Origin: JACJWR01 sp964556255
GTDB lineage: Bacteria > Actinomycetota > Actinomycetes > S36-B12 > UBA10799
Length of the DNA stretch: 47,523 nucleotides
Direction of reading: 5' to 3'
Assembly: GCA_964556255.1 (NCBI GenBank)
Contig: CAZKVQ010000021.1
Coordinates: forward strand, 1-47,523
Each line of letters opens with the position of its first letter. Position 1 is the first letter of the stretch. Shown one piece after another: positions 23,758 to 32,325 of the stretch. The position numbers and the translations under genes were made by a program. The notes beneath the pieces were generated by a model. The model saw only the letters and a list, made by a program, of their open reading frames with translations, ran no database searches and was not told where the DNA came from.

Positions 23758-25788
23758 GTGGCAACCGATTTCGCCAAACGGATCATGTTGGGTCGAGCTA
23801 TCCGCTCCGACCGCCTGGGTGACACCTTGTTGCCGAAGCGAATCGCACTGCCGGTTTTCGCCTCCGATGCGTTGTCGAGCGTCTCCTATGCCACCCAGGA
23901 GATCCTGCTGGTGCTTTCAGTGGCAGGCGTCGCGCTGTTCACCCTTACCCCCTGGATCGCGCTGGCCGTGGCGCTAGTCATGGTGGTGGTGGTGGCCTCC
24001 TACCGACAGAACGTGCATGCCTACCCCAGCGGGGGCGGCGACTACGAGGTGGCGACCGAGAACCTCGGTCCCAACGCAGGCGTCGCCGTCGCGAGCGCTC
24101 TCTTCGTGGACTACGTGCTTACCGTCTCGGTATCCACTGCCGCAGCGGTGGCCAATGTGTCGTCGATCGTGCCGATCATGGGCCGCCATGCCGTGCTCGT
24201 CTCGATCATCATCATCGCGGCGCTGACAGTCATGAACCTGCGCGGCGTGCGGGAATCCGGCACCCTGTTCGCCATCCCCACCTACGCCTTCGTGCTCGGA
24301 ATCTTCGCGATGGTCACCTGGGCCGCCGTTCGGTTGCTGCACGGCGACACGATGCTCGCCTCGTCAGCCGGCTATACGATCAAACCGGAGGATTCCTTCA
24401 CCGGAGCCGCGTTCGTCCTACTCGTGGCGAAAGCCTTCTCGTCCGGCTGTACGGCACTCACCGGTGTCGAGGCGATCAGCAATGGCGTCCCCGCCTTCCG
24501 CAAGCCGAAGGAGAAGAACGCCGCGACGACGCTGCTGATGCTCGGCACCATCGCCATCACGATGTTCCTCTCGGTGACTGCGCTTGCCCTCATCACCAAA
24601 GTACGGGTGGCTGAGAATTCGGCGGATCTCATCGGATTACCCCCGGGGCAGGCGCAGCAGACGGTCATCGCGCAGGTCGCCAACGCGGTCTTCAGCAATG
24701 CCAGTGTGCTGGCCGGCTTCGTCACCCTCGCGGCAGCGCTGATCTTGATGTTGGCCGCGAATACCGCCTTCAACGGATTCCCGGTATTGGCCTCCATCCT
24801 GTCCAGGGACGGTTACCTGCCCCGACAACTGCATACCCGGGGCGACCGGCTGGCGTTCAGCAACGGCATCATCGTGCTCGCCCTGCTGGCCATGTTGCTG
24901 ATCTGGGTCTTCGACGCCCAGGTGACGCAACTGATCCAGCTCTACATCGTCGGCGTGTTCGTCTCCTTCACACTGAGCCAACTGGGCATGGTGAAGCACT
25001 GGACGAAACTGCTGGCGGACCCCGCGCTGCCAGAGGCTGAGCGTCGCAAGATGGTCCGTAATCGGGTGGTCAACGCCATCGGATTCCTGATGACCGGCAC
25101 GGTGCTCATCATCGTCCTGATCAGCAAGTTCGTGGCGGGCGCCTGGATCGTCTGTCTGGCGATGCCGCTGCTGTACCTGCTGATGAAAGCGATCAGGCGC
25201 CACTACGACCGGGTCGCCCTTGAGCTGGCGCCCGATGATGACTCGAAGTCGGCGCTACCCTCCAGGGTCCACGCCATCGTGCTCGTGTCGAAGGTTCACA
25301 GGCCGACGCTGCGGGCCCTCGCGTATGCGAGAGCCACCCGGCCCGACACGCTGGAAGCATTGATGGTCAATGTCGATCCGCTCGATACCAGGGCATTGAC
25401 GGAGGATTGGGAACGCCGCGGCCTGCCGGTGTCCTTGAAGATCCTCGACTCACCGTTCCGGGAGATCACCCGGCCCGTGCTGGAATATGTGCGCGGCCTG
25501 CATCGAAGCAGCCCGCGGGATCTGGTGACGGTGTACGTCCCGGAATACGTCGTCGGGCACTGGTGGGAGCACCTGCTGCACAACCAGTCTGCCTTCAGGT
25601 TGAAGACCCGGCTGTTGTTCACCCCGGGGGTGATGGTCGTGAGCGTGCCCTGGCAGCTTCGATCGAGCCGACGCATCGTCGATGAGCCGGAGTCCAACGC
25701 CGCGGGTGCCGTGCGACGTGGCGAGCCGACCGCGGTGGTGGCCGAACACGACGTGGCCCTTGAGATCGGAAGTGACGTCCGGGAGTAA
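23758..25788 (+). CDS. KimA-like APC-fold potassium importer (APC family permease)
   Basis: The 676-residue product is usually annotated as an amino acid permease, but it closely follows B. subtilis KimA (YdaO), a proton-coupled potassium importer. Shared blocks include FASDALSSVSYATQEIL, AYPSGGGDYEVATENLG, VDYVLTVSVS, KAFSSGCTALTGVEAISN, GDRLAFSNGII and HNQSAFRLKTRLLF. Asp37, Tyr44, Thr122, Thr235 and Glu238 align by motif with residues I recall at the KimA potassium site. About twelve membrane helices are followed by a cytoplasmic domain of roughly 190 residues, as in KimA, where c-di-AMP acts. GTG 23758 was preferred to ATG 23749, which overlaps the -10. It diverges from two TrkA-type genes and overlaps the methyltransferase gene by 17 nt. 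Confidence 0.83.
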   Translation: MATDFAKRIMLGRAIRSDRLGDTLLPKRIALPVFASDALSSVSYATQEILLVLSVAGVALFTLTPWIALAVALVMVVVVASYRQNVHAYPSGGGDYEVATENLGPNAGVAVASALFVDYVLTVSVSTAAAVANVSSIVPIMGRHAVLVSIIIIAALTVMNLRGVRESGTLFAIPTYAFVLGIFAMVTWAAVRLLHGDTMLASSAGYTIKPEDSFTGAAFVLLVAKAFSSGCTALTGVEAISNGVPAFRKPKEKNAATTLLMLGTIAITMFLSVTALALITKVRVAENSADLIGLPPGQAQQTVIAQVANAVFSNASVLAGFVTLAAALILMLAANTAFNGFPVLASILSRDGYLPRQLHTRGDRLAFSNGIIVLALLAMLLIWVFDAQVTQLIQLYIVGVFVSFTLSQLGMVKHWTKLLADPALPEAERRKMVRNRVVNAIGFLMTGTVLIIVLISKFVAGAWIVCLAMPLLYLLMKAIRRHYDRVALELAPDDDSKSALPSRVHAIVLVSKVHRPTLRALAYARATRPDTLEALMVNVDPLDTRALTEDWERRGLPVSLKILDSPFREITRPVLEYVRGLHRSSPRDLVTVYVPEYVVGHWWEHLLHNQSAFRLKTRLLFTPGVMVVSVPWQLRSSRRIVDEPESNAAGAVRRGEPTAVVAEHDVALEIGSDVRE

Positions 25789-27088
25789 TCGGCGTCGGCG
25801 TAGCGGCCGGCGTCGACGTCCATCGGCCGCCTCGTCCGAGTCGCTGCCGGGACTTCGCGTCGAGGGAGTCGCCGCTGGCGGCCATTGCGTGGCGCACACA
25901 GCCGATGGCCGGACCGTCTTTGTGCGGGGCAGTCTGCCAGGGGAACTTGTCGACGCCGTGGTTGATTCCACCACCCGCGGCGGGCGCGTGGTGTTCGCTA
26001 CCGCCACTGTCGTCTCCGAACCGTCCGAGCACCGCGTCGAACCTCCGTGCGGATATGCCGGTCGATGCGGGGGCTGCGACTTTCAGCATGTCGAACTGGG
26101 CTACCAGCGAAGACTCAAGGAGCAGGTCATCATCGACCAGCTCTCCCGTATCGGCCGGATCGCCGAGGTGGGCGGGGTGCCGTTGCCGGAAGCTGTGACG
26201 CTCGCCCCCGCCGACGACGAGGACGGGTTGAGATGGCGCACCCGGGTATCCGTCGCCGTCACCGACGGCAGGGCCGGTTTCCACGAGCACCGGTCCGACC
26301 GGGTAGTGCCCGTCTCCGACTGCCTGACCGCGGTCGACGGCCTCACGCCAGTTTTCGCGCGTGAGTGGCCCGGAGCCTCGGCTGTCACCGCGTCGGTCGG
26401 GGAACCCGGTGGATATCTGGTCGAGCCTCCGGTTTCCGGTCATGGTCCGGATGCGGCGGGCGAACTTCAATCGCGGGCCTGGGTGCGGCGCAGCGCCCTC
26501 GGTCGGGAATGGCGAGTCAACACGGATGGCTTCTGGCAGGCCCACGTCGCGGCGCCGGAACTCTTGGTGGCCGCCGTTCGCCGGGCACTTCGTCCCCAGC
26601 CGACGGATGCCCTGGTGGACCTCTACAGCGGTGTCGGGCTGTTCGCCGGGGCACTCGCGGCCGAGGTGGGATCGGTGGACGCCGTCGAGGGCGATCCCAG
26701 AGCGGTGTCGATGGCCCGCCGCAACCTGCACGACCTGCCTTCCGTCGCCATCCACCAGGCACCGGTCGGATCGTGGTTGGCCGAACGGCTCTCGCGCTCA
26801 GCTGACGAGGAGGTCCCGCCAGTGGACTTGGTGGTGCTCGACCCGCCTCGGGTGGGCGCCCAGGCTGCTGTGGTCGAGGCGATCGCCGAGCTCGCTCCCA
26901 GGAGGATTGCCTACGTGGCGTGCGATGTGGCGGCCCTCGCGCGGGACCTGCGCCATTTCGGTGACCTCGGCTGGCGGCTGGACACCCTGGCGTGCCTAGA
27001 CATCTTCCCGATGACAGCCCATGTCGAGGCCATCGCCGGGTTGGTCCCCACGCAGGTGACCGGTCCCCGAGGCCGGGGAGTAACTTGA
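25772..27088 (+). CDS. TrmA/RlmD-type 5-methyluridine RNA methyltransferase
   Basis: This 438-residue class I SAM enzyme methylates C5 of a uridine in tRNA or rRNA. An Arg-rich start and a TRAM-like barrel (VEGVAAGGHCVAHTADGR) lead to the 4Fe-4S cysteines in PCGYAGRCGGCDFQH plus a fourth Cys in VSDCLT. The catalytic domain has DLYSGVGLFAG for SAM, VVLDPPRVG, nucleophile Cys in YVACDVAALARDL and general base Glu in FPMTAHVEAI. The GTG at 25772 lies 17 nt inside the transporter gene with a GGA-type site just upstream. The target uridine cannot be decided. The order transporter-methyltransferase is shared with Rv2690c-Rv2689c. Confidence 0.92.
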   Translation: MTSGSNRRRRSGRRRRPSAASSESLPGLRVEGVAAGGHCVAHTADGRTVFVRGSLPGELVDAVVDSTTRGGRVVFATATVVSEPSEHRVEPPCGYAGRCGGCDFQHVELGYQRRLKEQVIIDQLSRIGRIAEVGGVPLPEAVTLAPADDEDGLRWRTRVSVAVTDGRAGFHEHRSDRVVPVSDCLTAVDGLTPVFAREWPGASAVTASVGEPGGYLVEPPVSGHGPDAAGELQSRAWVRRSALGREWRVNTDGFWQAHVAAPELLVAAVRRALRPQPTDALVDLYSGVGLFAGALAAEVGSVDAVEGDPRAVSMARRNLHDLPSVAIHQAPVGSWLAERLSRSADEEVPPVDLVVLDPPRVGAQAAVVEAIAELAPRRIAYVACDVAALARDLRHFGDLGWRLDTLACLDIFPMTAHVEAIAGLVPTQVTGPRGRGVT

Positions 27089-27120
27089 CGCACAGGAAAC
27101 CGCTAGGAATCGGAGAACCC

Positions 27121-29772
27121 ATGGACTCATTCGGCGCCCGCGACACCCTCGACGTCGACGGTACGAGCTACGAGATCTTCCGCCTCGACGCCGTGCCTGG
27201 CTCGTCGAATCTGCCCTACACCCACAAGGTGCTGCTGGAGAACCTGCTGCGCACCGAGGACGGAGCCAACGTCACGGCCGAGCAGATCGAACGCCTTGGC
27301 AAGTGGGACGAGACTGCTGAACCGCGCGACGAGATCCAGTTCACGCCGGCGCGGGTAATCATGCAGGACTTCACGGGTGTTCCGTGTGTCGTGGATCTGG
27401 CCACGATGAGAGAAGCGGTGCGCGACCTCGGTGGCGATCCGGAGAAGATCAACCCGTTGGCACCGGCGGAACTGGTCATCGACCACTCGGTGATCGCGGA
27501 CTTCTTCGGCAGGCCGGATTCGCTGGCCCTGAACGTCGACCTCGAGTACGAACGCAACCGGGAGCGCTACCAGTTCCTGCGCTGGGGTCAAACGGCTTTC
27601 GACGAGTTCAAGGTGGTGCCACCGGGCACCGGGATCGTGCATCAGGTGAACATCGAGAGCCTCGCCCGGGTGGTCATGGTTCGTGACGGAAAGGCCTACC
27701 CGGACACCTGCGTCGGGACTGACAGCCATACCACGATGGTCAATGGCCTCGGTGTGCTCGGCTGGGGTGTGGGCGGGATTGAGGCAGAGGCCGCGATGCT
27801 CGGTCAGCCGGTATCGATGCTGGTGCCGAGGGTTGTCGGGTTCAAGCTCCATGGGCAACTTCCCGCCGGGGCGACCGCCACCGATTTGGTCCTGACTATC
27901 ACCGAGCTGCTGCGCGCGCACGGAGTCGTCGGCAAGTTCGTCGAATTCTACGGCGAGGGTGTGGCAGCTGTTTCGCTCGCCAATCGGGCCACCATCGGCA
28001 ATATGAGTCCGGAGTACGGCTCGACTGCAGCGATCTTCCCGATCGACGACGAGACGCTTGCCTACTTGCGGATGACCGGCCGATCCGAGAGCGACATCGC
28101 GCTGGTCGAGGCCTATGCGAAGGCCCAGGGCCTGTGGCACCGGGCCGACCATGAGCCCCGCTACTCGGAGTACCTCGAGCTCGACCTCGGCACGGTGCAG
28201 CCGTCGTTGGCGGGCCCGAAGCGCCCGCAGGACAGGGTTCTGTTGGCCGAGGCTGCGGCCAAATTCGCCGAGGCGCTACCGACTTACTCCGGGGATACTG
28301 GGCGCACGGCTACCCTGACCCTGGACGGTGAAGAGGTCACCATCGGCAACGGCGCCGTCGTGATCGCTGCCATTACTTCCTGCACGAACACCTCCAACCC
28401 TTCGGTGATGATGGCCGCCGGCCTGTTGGCCAAGAAGGCGGTCGAGCGGGGCTTGACCAGCAAGCCATGGGTCAAGACCACGCTGGCCCCGGGTTCCAAG
28501 GTCGTGACGGACTACTACGAGAAATCAGGTCTGGACGTCTACCTGGACAAGTTGGGTTTCGACCTGGTCGGCTACGGCTGCACCACCTGTATCGGCAACA
28601 GCGGCCCGCTGCGACCGGAGGTTAGCGCGGCCGTGAACGACGCGGACCTCGCGGTGGTGTCGGTCCTCAGCGGCAACCGCAACTTCGAGGGTCGGATCAA
28701 CCCGGACGTCAAGATGAACTACCTGGCGTCGCCGCCGCTGGTGGTGGCCTACGCGATCGCCGGCCGGATGGACCTGGACATCGTCTCCGAGCCGCTGGGG
28801 ATCGGGGAGGACGGCCAGCCCGTGTTCCTGCGCGAGATCTGGCCCACGCCCGCGGAGATCTCCGACGCGGTTGCCGCCAGCATCGACGCCGACATGTTCA
28901 CCGCCCGCTATGCCGACGTGTTCGCGGGGGATGCCCGTTGGACGAGTCTCGACACCCCCGACGGCTCTACCTTCGCCTGGGATGCCGACTCGACCTACGT
29001 GCGCAAGCCGCCGTACTTCGACGACATGGCTCGTGAACCGTCACCCGTCGCCGACATCGTCGACGCCAGGGTGCTGGCGAAGTTGGGCGACTCCGTCACG
29101 ACCGACCACATCTCGCCGGCCGGGGCCATCAAGGCCGACAGCCCGGCAGGTACCTACCTGGCCGAGCACGGCGTGGACCGCAAGGACTTCAACTCCTACG
29201 GTTCCCGACGGGGCAACCACGAGGTCATGATCCGGGGGACCTTCGCCAACATCCGCCTCCGCAATCAGTTGGTGCCCGGCGTCGAAGGGGGATTCACGGT
29301 CGACTTCACCAAGGCCGACCGTCCGCGAACAACGATCTACGACGCGGCCCAGTCGTATGCCGCCGCCGGGCAACCGCTGGTGGTGCTGGCGGGCAAGGAG
29401 TACGGCTCAGGCTCCTCCCGGGACTGGGCGGCGAAAGGGACAGCGCTGCTCGGGGTGCGAGCGGTTATTGCGGAGTCCTATGAGCGAATCCACCGCTCGA
29501 ATCTCATCGGGATGGGGGTGCTGCCGCTGCAGTATCCGGCCGGCGAGACAGCTGACAGCCTCGGACTGACGGGGGAGGAGACGTTCTCTGTTAGCGGCGT
29601 CACCGAGTTGAACGAGGGGCGAACGCCCAGCACCCTCCGGGTTGTCGCCAAGGCCGAAGATGGTCGCACCGTCGAGTTCGATGCGGTGCTGCGGATCGAC
29701 ACCCCGGGCGAGGCCGACTACTACCGCAACGGTGGCATCCTGCAGTACGTGCTGCGCTCCCTGCTCGGCTGA
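27121..29772 (+). CDS. acnA: Aconitate hydratase A (iron-sulfur aconitase)
   Basis: This is an 883-residue citrate/isocitrate isomerase of the IRP1/AcnA type with the usual length and domain order. The three 4Fe-4S ligands are Cys421 (ITSCTNTSNPSV) and Cys487/Cys490 (GYGCTTCIGNSG), with the same 66- and 3-residue spacing as E. coli AcnA. The swivel domain contains GDSVTTDHISPAGAI and the substrate loop EYGSGSSRDWAAKG. The ATG at 27121 has a GGAG site 6 nt upstream. It is a TCA-cycle enzyme, which links loosely to the succinate or acetyl-CoA end of the polyamine pathway. Confidence 0.97.
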   Translation: MDSFGARDTLDVDGTSYEIFRLDAVPGSSNLPYTHKVLLENLLRTEDGANVTAEQIERLGKWDETAEPRDEIQFTPARVIMQDFTGVPCVVDLATMREAVRDLGGDPEKINPLAPAELVIDHSVIADFFGRPDSLALNVDLEYERNRERYQFLRWGQTAFDEFKVVPPGTGIVHQVNIESLARVVMVRDGKAYPDTCVGTDSHTTMVNGLGVLGWGVGGIEAEAAMLGQPVSMLVPRVVGFKLHGQLPAGATATDLVLTITELLRAHGVVGKFVEFYGEGVAAVSLANRATIGNMSPEYGSTAAIFPIDDETLAYLRMTGRSESDIALVEAYAKAQGLWHRADHEPRYSEYLELDLGTVQPSLAGPKRPQDRVLLAEAAAKFAEALPTYSGDTGRTATLTLDGEEVTIGNGAVVIAAITSCTNTSNPSVMMAAGLLAKKAVERGLTSKPWVKTTLAPGSKVVTDYYEKSGLDVYLDKLGFDLVGYGCTTCIGNSGPLRPEVSAAVNDADLAVVSVLSGNRNFEGRINPDVKMNYLASPPLVVAYAIAGRMDLDIVSEPLGIGEDGQPVFLREIWPTPAEISDAVAASIDADMFTARYADVFAGDARWTSLDTPDGSTFAWDADSTYVRKPPYFDDMAREPSPVADIVDARVLAKLGDSVTTDHISPAGAIKADSPAGTYLAEHGVDRKDFNSYGSRRGNHEVMIRGTFANIRLRNQLVPGVEGGFTVDFTKADRPRTTIYDAAQSYAAAGQPLVVLAGKEYGSGSSRDWAAKGTALLGVRAVIAESYERIHRSNLIGMGVLPLQYPAGETADSLGLTGEETFSVSGVTELNEGRTPSTLRVVAKAEDGRTVEFDAVLRIDTPGEADYYRNGGILQYVLRSLLG

Positions 29773-29785
29773 GGCGCCGCCCGAC

Positions 29786-30154
29786 ATGTCCACGGCGACC
29801 CCGGCGGGCTGGCCCGACCGATTGCCGCCGCCGGAGGCCGAGGAGTTCCCTGCGGCAGCGGTTGCGTGGTTGCTGGACAACGCGCCGCCGGAGTTCCGAT
29901 CCCATTCGGTCTTCCGTCGTCGTCCGGTGGCGCTCGCTCGGGTAGTCGCCCACTACACCGAGGGTGCGCTCGGTGCTTCCCGCGAGGCTTATTCCGGAGT
30001 GCGACGGGAATTGGGGGAGTGGCTGGACCCCACCGGGGTGACCGAAGTCCTCACAGCGCTGGAACACGAAGGCGTCCGGCTCGCGCGGGTGACTCGGGAG
30101 GTGGCGCTGGTGGAGGAGGCCCTCAAGGGGCGTCGCTGGGTGCCGAGGCTGTAG
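29786..30154 (+). CDS. Small conserved-looking hypothetical protein
   Basis: The 122-residue product (MSTATPAGWPDRLPPPEAEE, then VAWLLDNAPPEFRSHSVFRR and a helical region rich in Arg/Glu/Leu ending ALKGRRWVPRL) matches no domain I recognise. Codon use (G/C at third positions) and the 13-nt distance from acnA support a real gene. The ATG at 29786 lies just after the acnA stop. There is no membrane segment, signal peptide or metal motif. The repeated Arg patches could allow nucleic-acid contact, but that is speculation. Confidence 0.75.
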   Translation: MSTATPAGWPDRLPPPEAEEFPAAAVAWLLDNAPPEFRSHSVFRRRPVALARVVAHYTEGALGASREAYSGVRRELGEWLDPTGVTEVLTALEHEGVRLARVTREVALVEEALKGRRWVPRL

Positions 30155-30162
30155 GAAGGCCG

Positions 30163-30168
30163 TAGAAT
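30163..30168 (+). promoter_or_regulatory. Probable -10 element of dxs
   Basis: TAGAAT matches five of six bases of the sigma70 -10 consensus and lies in the short gap after the hypothetical gene. It would start transcription near 30175 and leave a leader of about 30 nt with AGGG before the GTG at 30205. The -35 is weak. Confidence 0.5.
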
Positions 30169-30204
30169 CTCCCAGGAGTGGTCTCGTCGCGTGAAGGGTC
30201 GGCA

Positions 30205-32103
30205 GTGACGCACATAGAGGACGTTTCGGGTCCGGCCGATCTGAAGTCCCTTTCCTACCCCGACCTGGAGTCGTTGTCGGCCGACATCCGGGCATTCCTA
30301 GTGGACAAGGTGTCCCGTACCGGCGGCCATCTCGGTCCGAATCTCGGCGTGGTGGAGTTATCCATTGCTTTGCACCGAGTATTCGACTCGCCTAGAGATG
30401 CGATCCTGTGGGACACCGGTCATCAGGCCTACGTCCACAAAATCCTCACTGGGCGGGCAGCGGGTTTCGACACGCTGCGCCAGCCCGGCGGCCTGTCGGG
30501 CTACCCCAGCCGCTCGGAGAGCCCGCACGACCTCATCGAGAACTCCCACGCCTCAACGTCGCTGTCGTATGCCGACGGGTTGGCCAAGGCGTGGGAAGCC
30601 GACGGCGTCCTCGGAAGCCGCCACGTGGTCGCCGTTATCGGGGATGGTGCCCTGACCGGTGGGATGGCCTGGGAAGCGATCAACAACATCGCCGGCGCCC
30701 CCGACCGGCAGGTCATCATCGTCGTCAACGACAACGAACGTTCCTACTCGCCCACCATCGGTGGGGTCGCCACCCACCTGTCGACCCTGCGCACTACCGA
30801 CGGCTACGAGCGTTTCCTGGATTGGGGCAAGCGGGCGCTGTCGCGCACCCCGGTGCTGGGACGGCCGGCCTACGGCACCCTGCATGGGATGAAGAAGGGC
30901 ATCAAGGACATGGTGGCCCCGCAGGGAATGTTCGAGGACCTGGGGCTGAAGTACATCGGCCCCGTCGACGGTCACGACCTGGTGGAGCTTGAGACTGCCC
31001 TACGCCGGGCTCGCGGTTTCCGGGGTCCGGTCATCGTGCACGCCATCACGGAGAAGGGGCGGGGCTACGCTCCTGCCGAGGCCGATGAAGCGGATCGGTT
31101 CCACGGTGTAGGGGTGATCAACCCGGATACGGGTGTGCCGGTGTCCGGCGGTGGCCCCACCTGGACCGGCGCATTCGCTGCTGAGATGGTGGAGATCGGC
31201 CGGTCCAACCCCGATGTCGTGGCCATCACCGCGGCGATGCTCGGGCCGACCGGATTGGCCGAGTTCGAGCACGCGTTCCCCCAACGCTGCTTCGACGTCG
31301 GTATCGCCGAGCAACATGCGGCCACCTCCGCCGCCGGGCTGGCGCTCGGCGGTAAGCACCCGGTGGTGGCTCTGTACGCCACCTTCTTGAACCGCGCGTT
31401 CGACCAAGTTCTCTTCGATTGCGCGCTCCACAACGCCGGTGTCACCTTCGCTCTGGATAGGGCCGGGGTTACCGGGGACGATGGTGCCAGCCACAACGGC
31501 ATCTGGGATCTGTCGATCATGTCCTTCATCCCGCGCGTCAAGGTAGCTGCGCCGAGGGACGGGACGCGTCTGCGCGAGCAGCTACGTCGGGCCGTGGCCA
31601 TCGATGATCGACCCACGGTTGTGCGCTACCCGAAGGGGCGCCTGACCGATGATCTGCCGGCCCTGGAGCGACTCGGGGATGTGGACGTGCTGTGGCGCAG
31701 AGGGCGACAGCAGGTGCTCATCGTGGCGGTGGGACCGATGTCCTGGCAGGCGCTGGGGGCTGCGGAACTACTGGAGTCCCAGGGCATCGGGGCGACTGTC
31801 GTCGACCCCTGTTGGGTGCTTCCGGTGTCGCAGGAGGTCGTTGCCCTGTCGGCCGGGTTCGACGTGGTGGTGACGGTGGAGGACAGCGGTCGTCATGCGG
31901 GCTTCGGGTCGGCACTCACCCAGGCCATGTCCGATACCGGCATCGTGCTGCCGACTGCCGTGCTCGGCATCCCGGCCGAGTTCCTGTCACAGGGTCGCCG
32001 GGCGGACATCCTCGCTGACGCCGGCCTCACGGCCGAGGGCATCGCCGAGGCGGCCACGAGTCTGCTTGCCCACCGGAATCAAGCGTCCCGGCCGGCCTCT
32101 TAG
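30205..32103 (+). CDS. dxs: 1-deoxy-D-xylulose-5-phosphate synthase
   Basis: This 632-residue thiamine-diphosphate enzyme condenses pyruvate with glyceraldehyde-3-phosphate, the first step of the MEP isoprenoid pathway. Visible features are GGHLGPNLGVVEL with a catalytic His, the ThDP/Mg motif GDGALTGGMAWEAINN and the pyrimidine-domain Glu in DVGIAEQHAATSAAGLA, followed by the transketolase C-terminal domain. The GTG at 30205 has AGGG 6 nt upstream; another in-frame GTG at 30178 would add 9 residues but has its purine tract directly adjacent. The gene follows a TAGAAT -10 and ends in a T-rich stretch. Confidence 0.96.
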   Translation: MTHIEDVSGPADLKSLSYPDLESLSADIRAFLVDKVSRTGGHLGPNLGVVELSIALHRVFDSPRDAILWDTGHQAYVHKILTGRAAGFDTLRQPGGLSGYPSRSESPHDLIENSHASTSLSYADGLAKAWEADGVLGSRHVVAVIGDGALTGGMAWEAINNIAGAPDRQVIIVVNDNERSYSPTIGGVATHLSTLRTTDGYERFLDWGKRALSRTPVLGRPAYGTLHGMKKGIKDMVAPQGMFEDLGLKYIGPVDGHDLVELETALRRARGFRGPVIVHAITEKGRGYAPAEADEADRFHGVGVINPDTGVPVSGGGPTWTGAFAAEMVEIGRSNPDVVAITAAMLGPTGLAEFEHAFPQRCFDVGIAEQHAATSAAGLALGGKHPVVALYATFLNRAFDQVLFDCALHNAGVTFALDRAGVTGDDGASHNGIWDLSIMSFIPRVKVAAPRDGTRLREQLRRAVAIDDRPTVVRYPKGRLTDDLPALERLGDVDVLWRRGRQQVLIVAVGPMSWQALGAAELLESQGIGATVVDPCWVLPVSQEVVALSAGFDVVVTVEDSGRHAGFGSALTQAMSDTGIVLPTAVLGIPAEFLSQGRRADILADAGLTAEGIAEAATSLLAHRNQASRPAS

Positions 32104-32325
32104 TACTTTTTTCTTTACCAGTTCTGCCGATAGCGCCGCAAGCGGTTTCGATGTATAAGCCGCTAGGCGTAGATCACAGTAAAGATTCCCTTGAAGAAGC
32201 CCCCCGCCTGTCCGGCGGTTGGCACGGTGGGTAACAGTAAACCGGGATAGATGAAGATCTGAAGAGGCCGCACGCCGACCGGTACGCGGACCCCCGACCA
32301 ATCACATTGGACGAGGAAACTGAGG
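32104..32325 (+). promoter_or_regulatory. 222-nt leader of the NlpC/P60 gene with promoter, direct repeats and hairpins
   Basis: This is the longest gene-free stretch. It begins T-rich (TTTTTTCTTT near 32107), possibly ending dxs transcription. A good -10, TATAAG (32154-32159), would give a leader of about 160 nt. ACAGTAAA occurs twice (32176-32183 and 32234-32241). CCGCC/GGCGG (32204-32208 with 32214-32218) and CCAAT/ATTGG (32298-32302 with 32306-32310) form hairpins, the second just upstream of the GAGG ribosome site. The length is unusual next to the leaderless genes here and suggests cis-regulation. I recognise no known riboswitch class. Confidence 0.45.

Noticed and set aside
32104..32325. 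A c-di-AMP (ydaO) or other known riboswitch in the NlpC/P60 leader
   Set aside because: Wall hydrolases often carry one, but I could not find the conserved ydaO core segments (for example GGGGTGAAT-like elements) or cores of the GEMM class. It is kept only as an unassigned leader.
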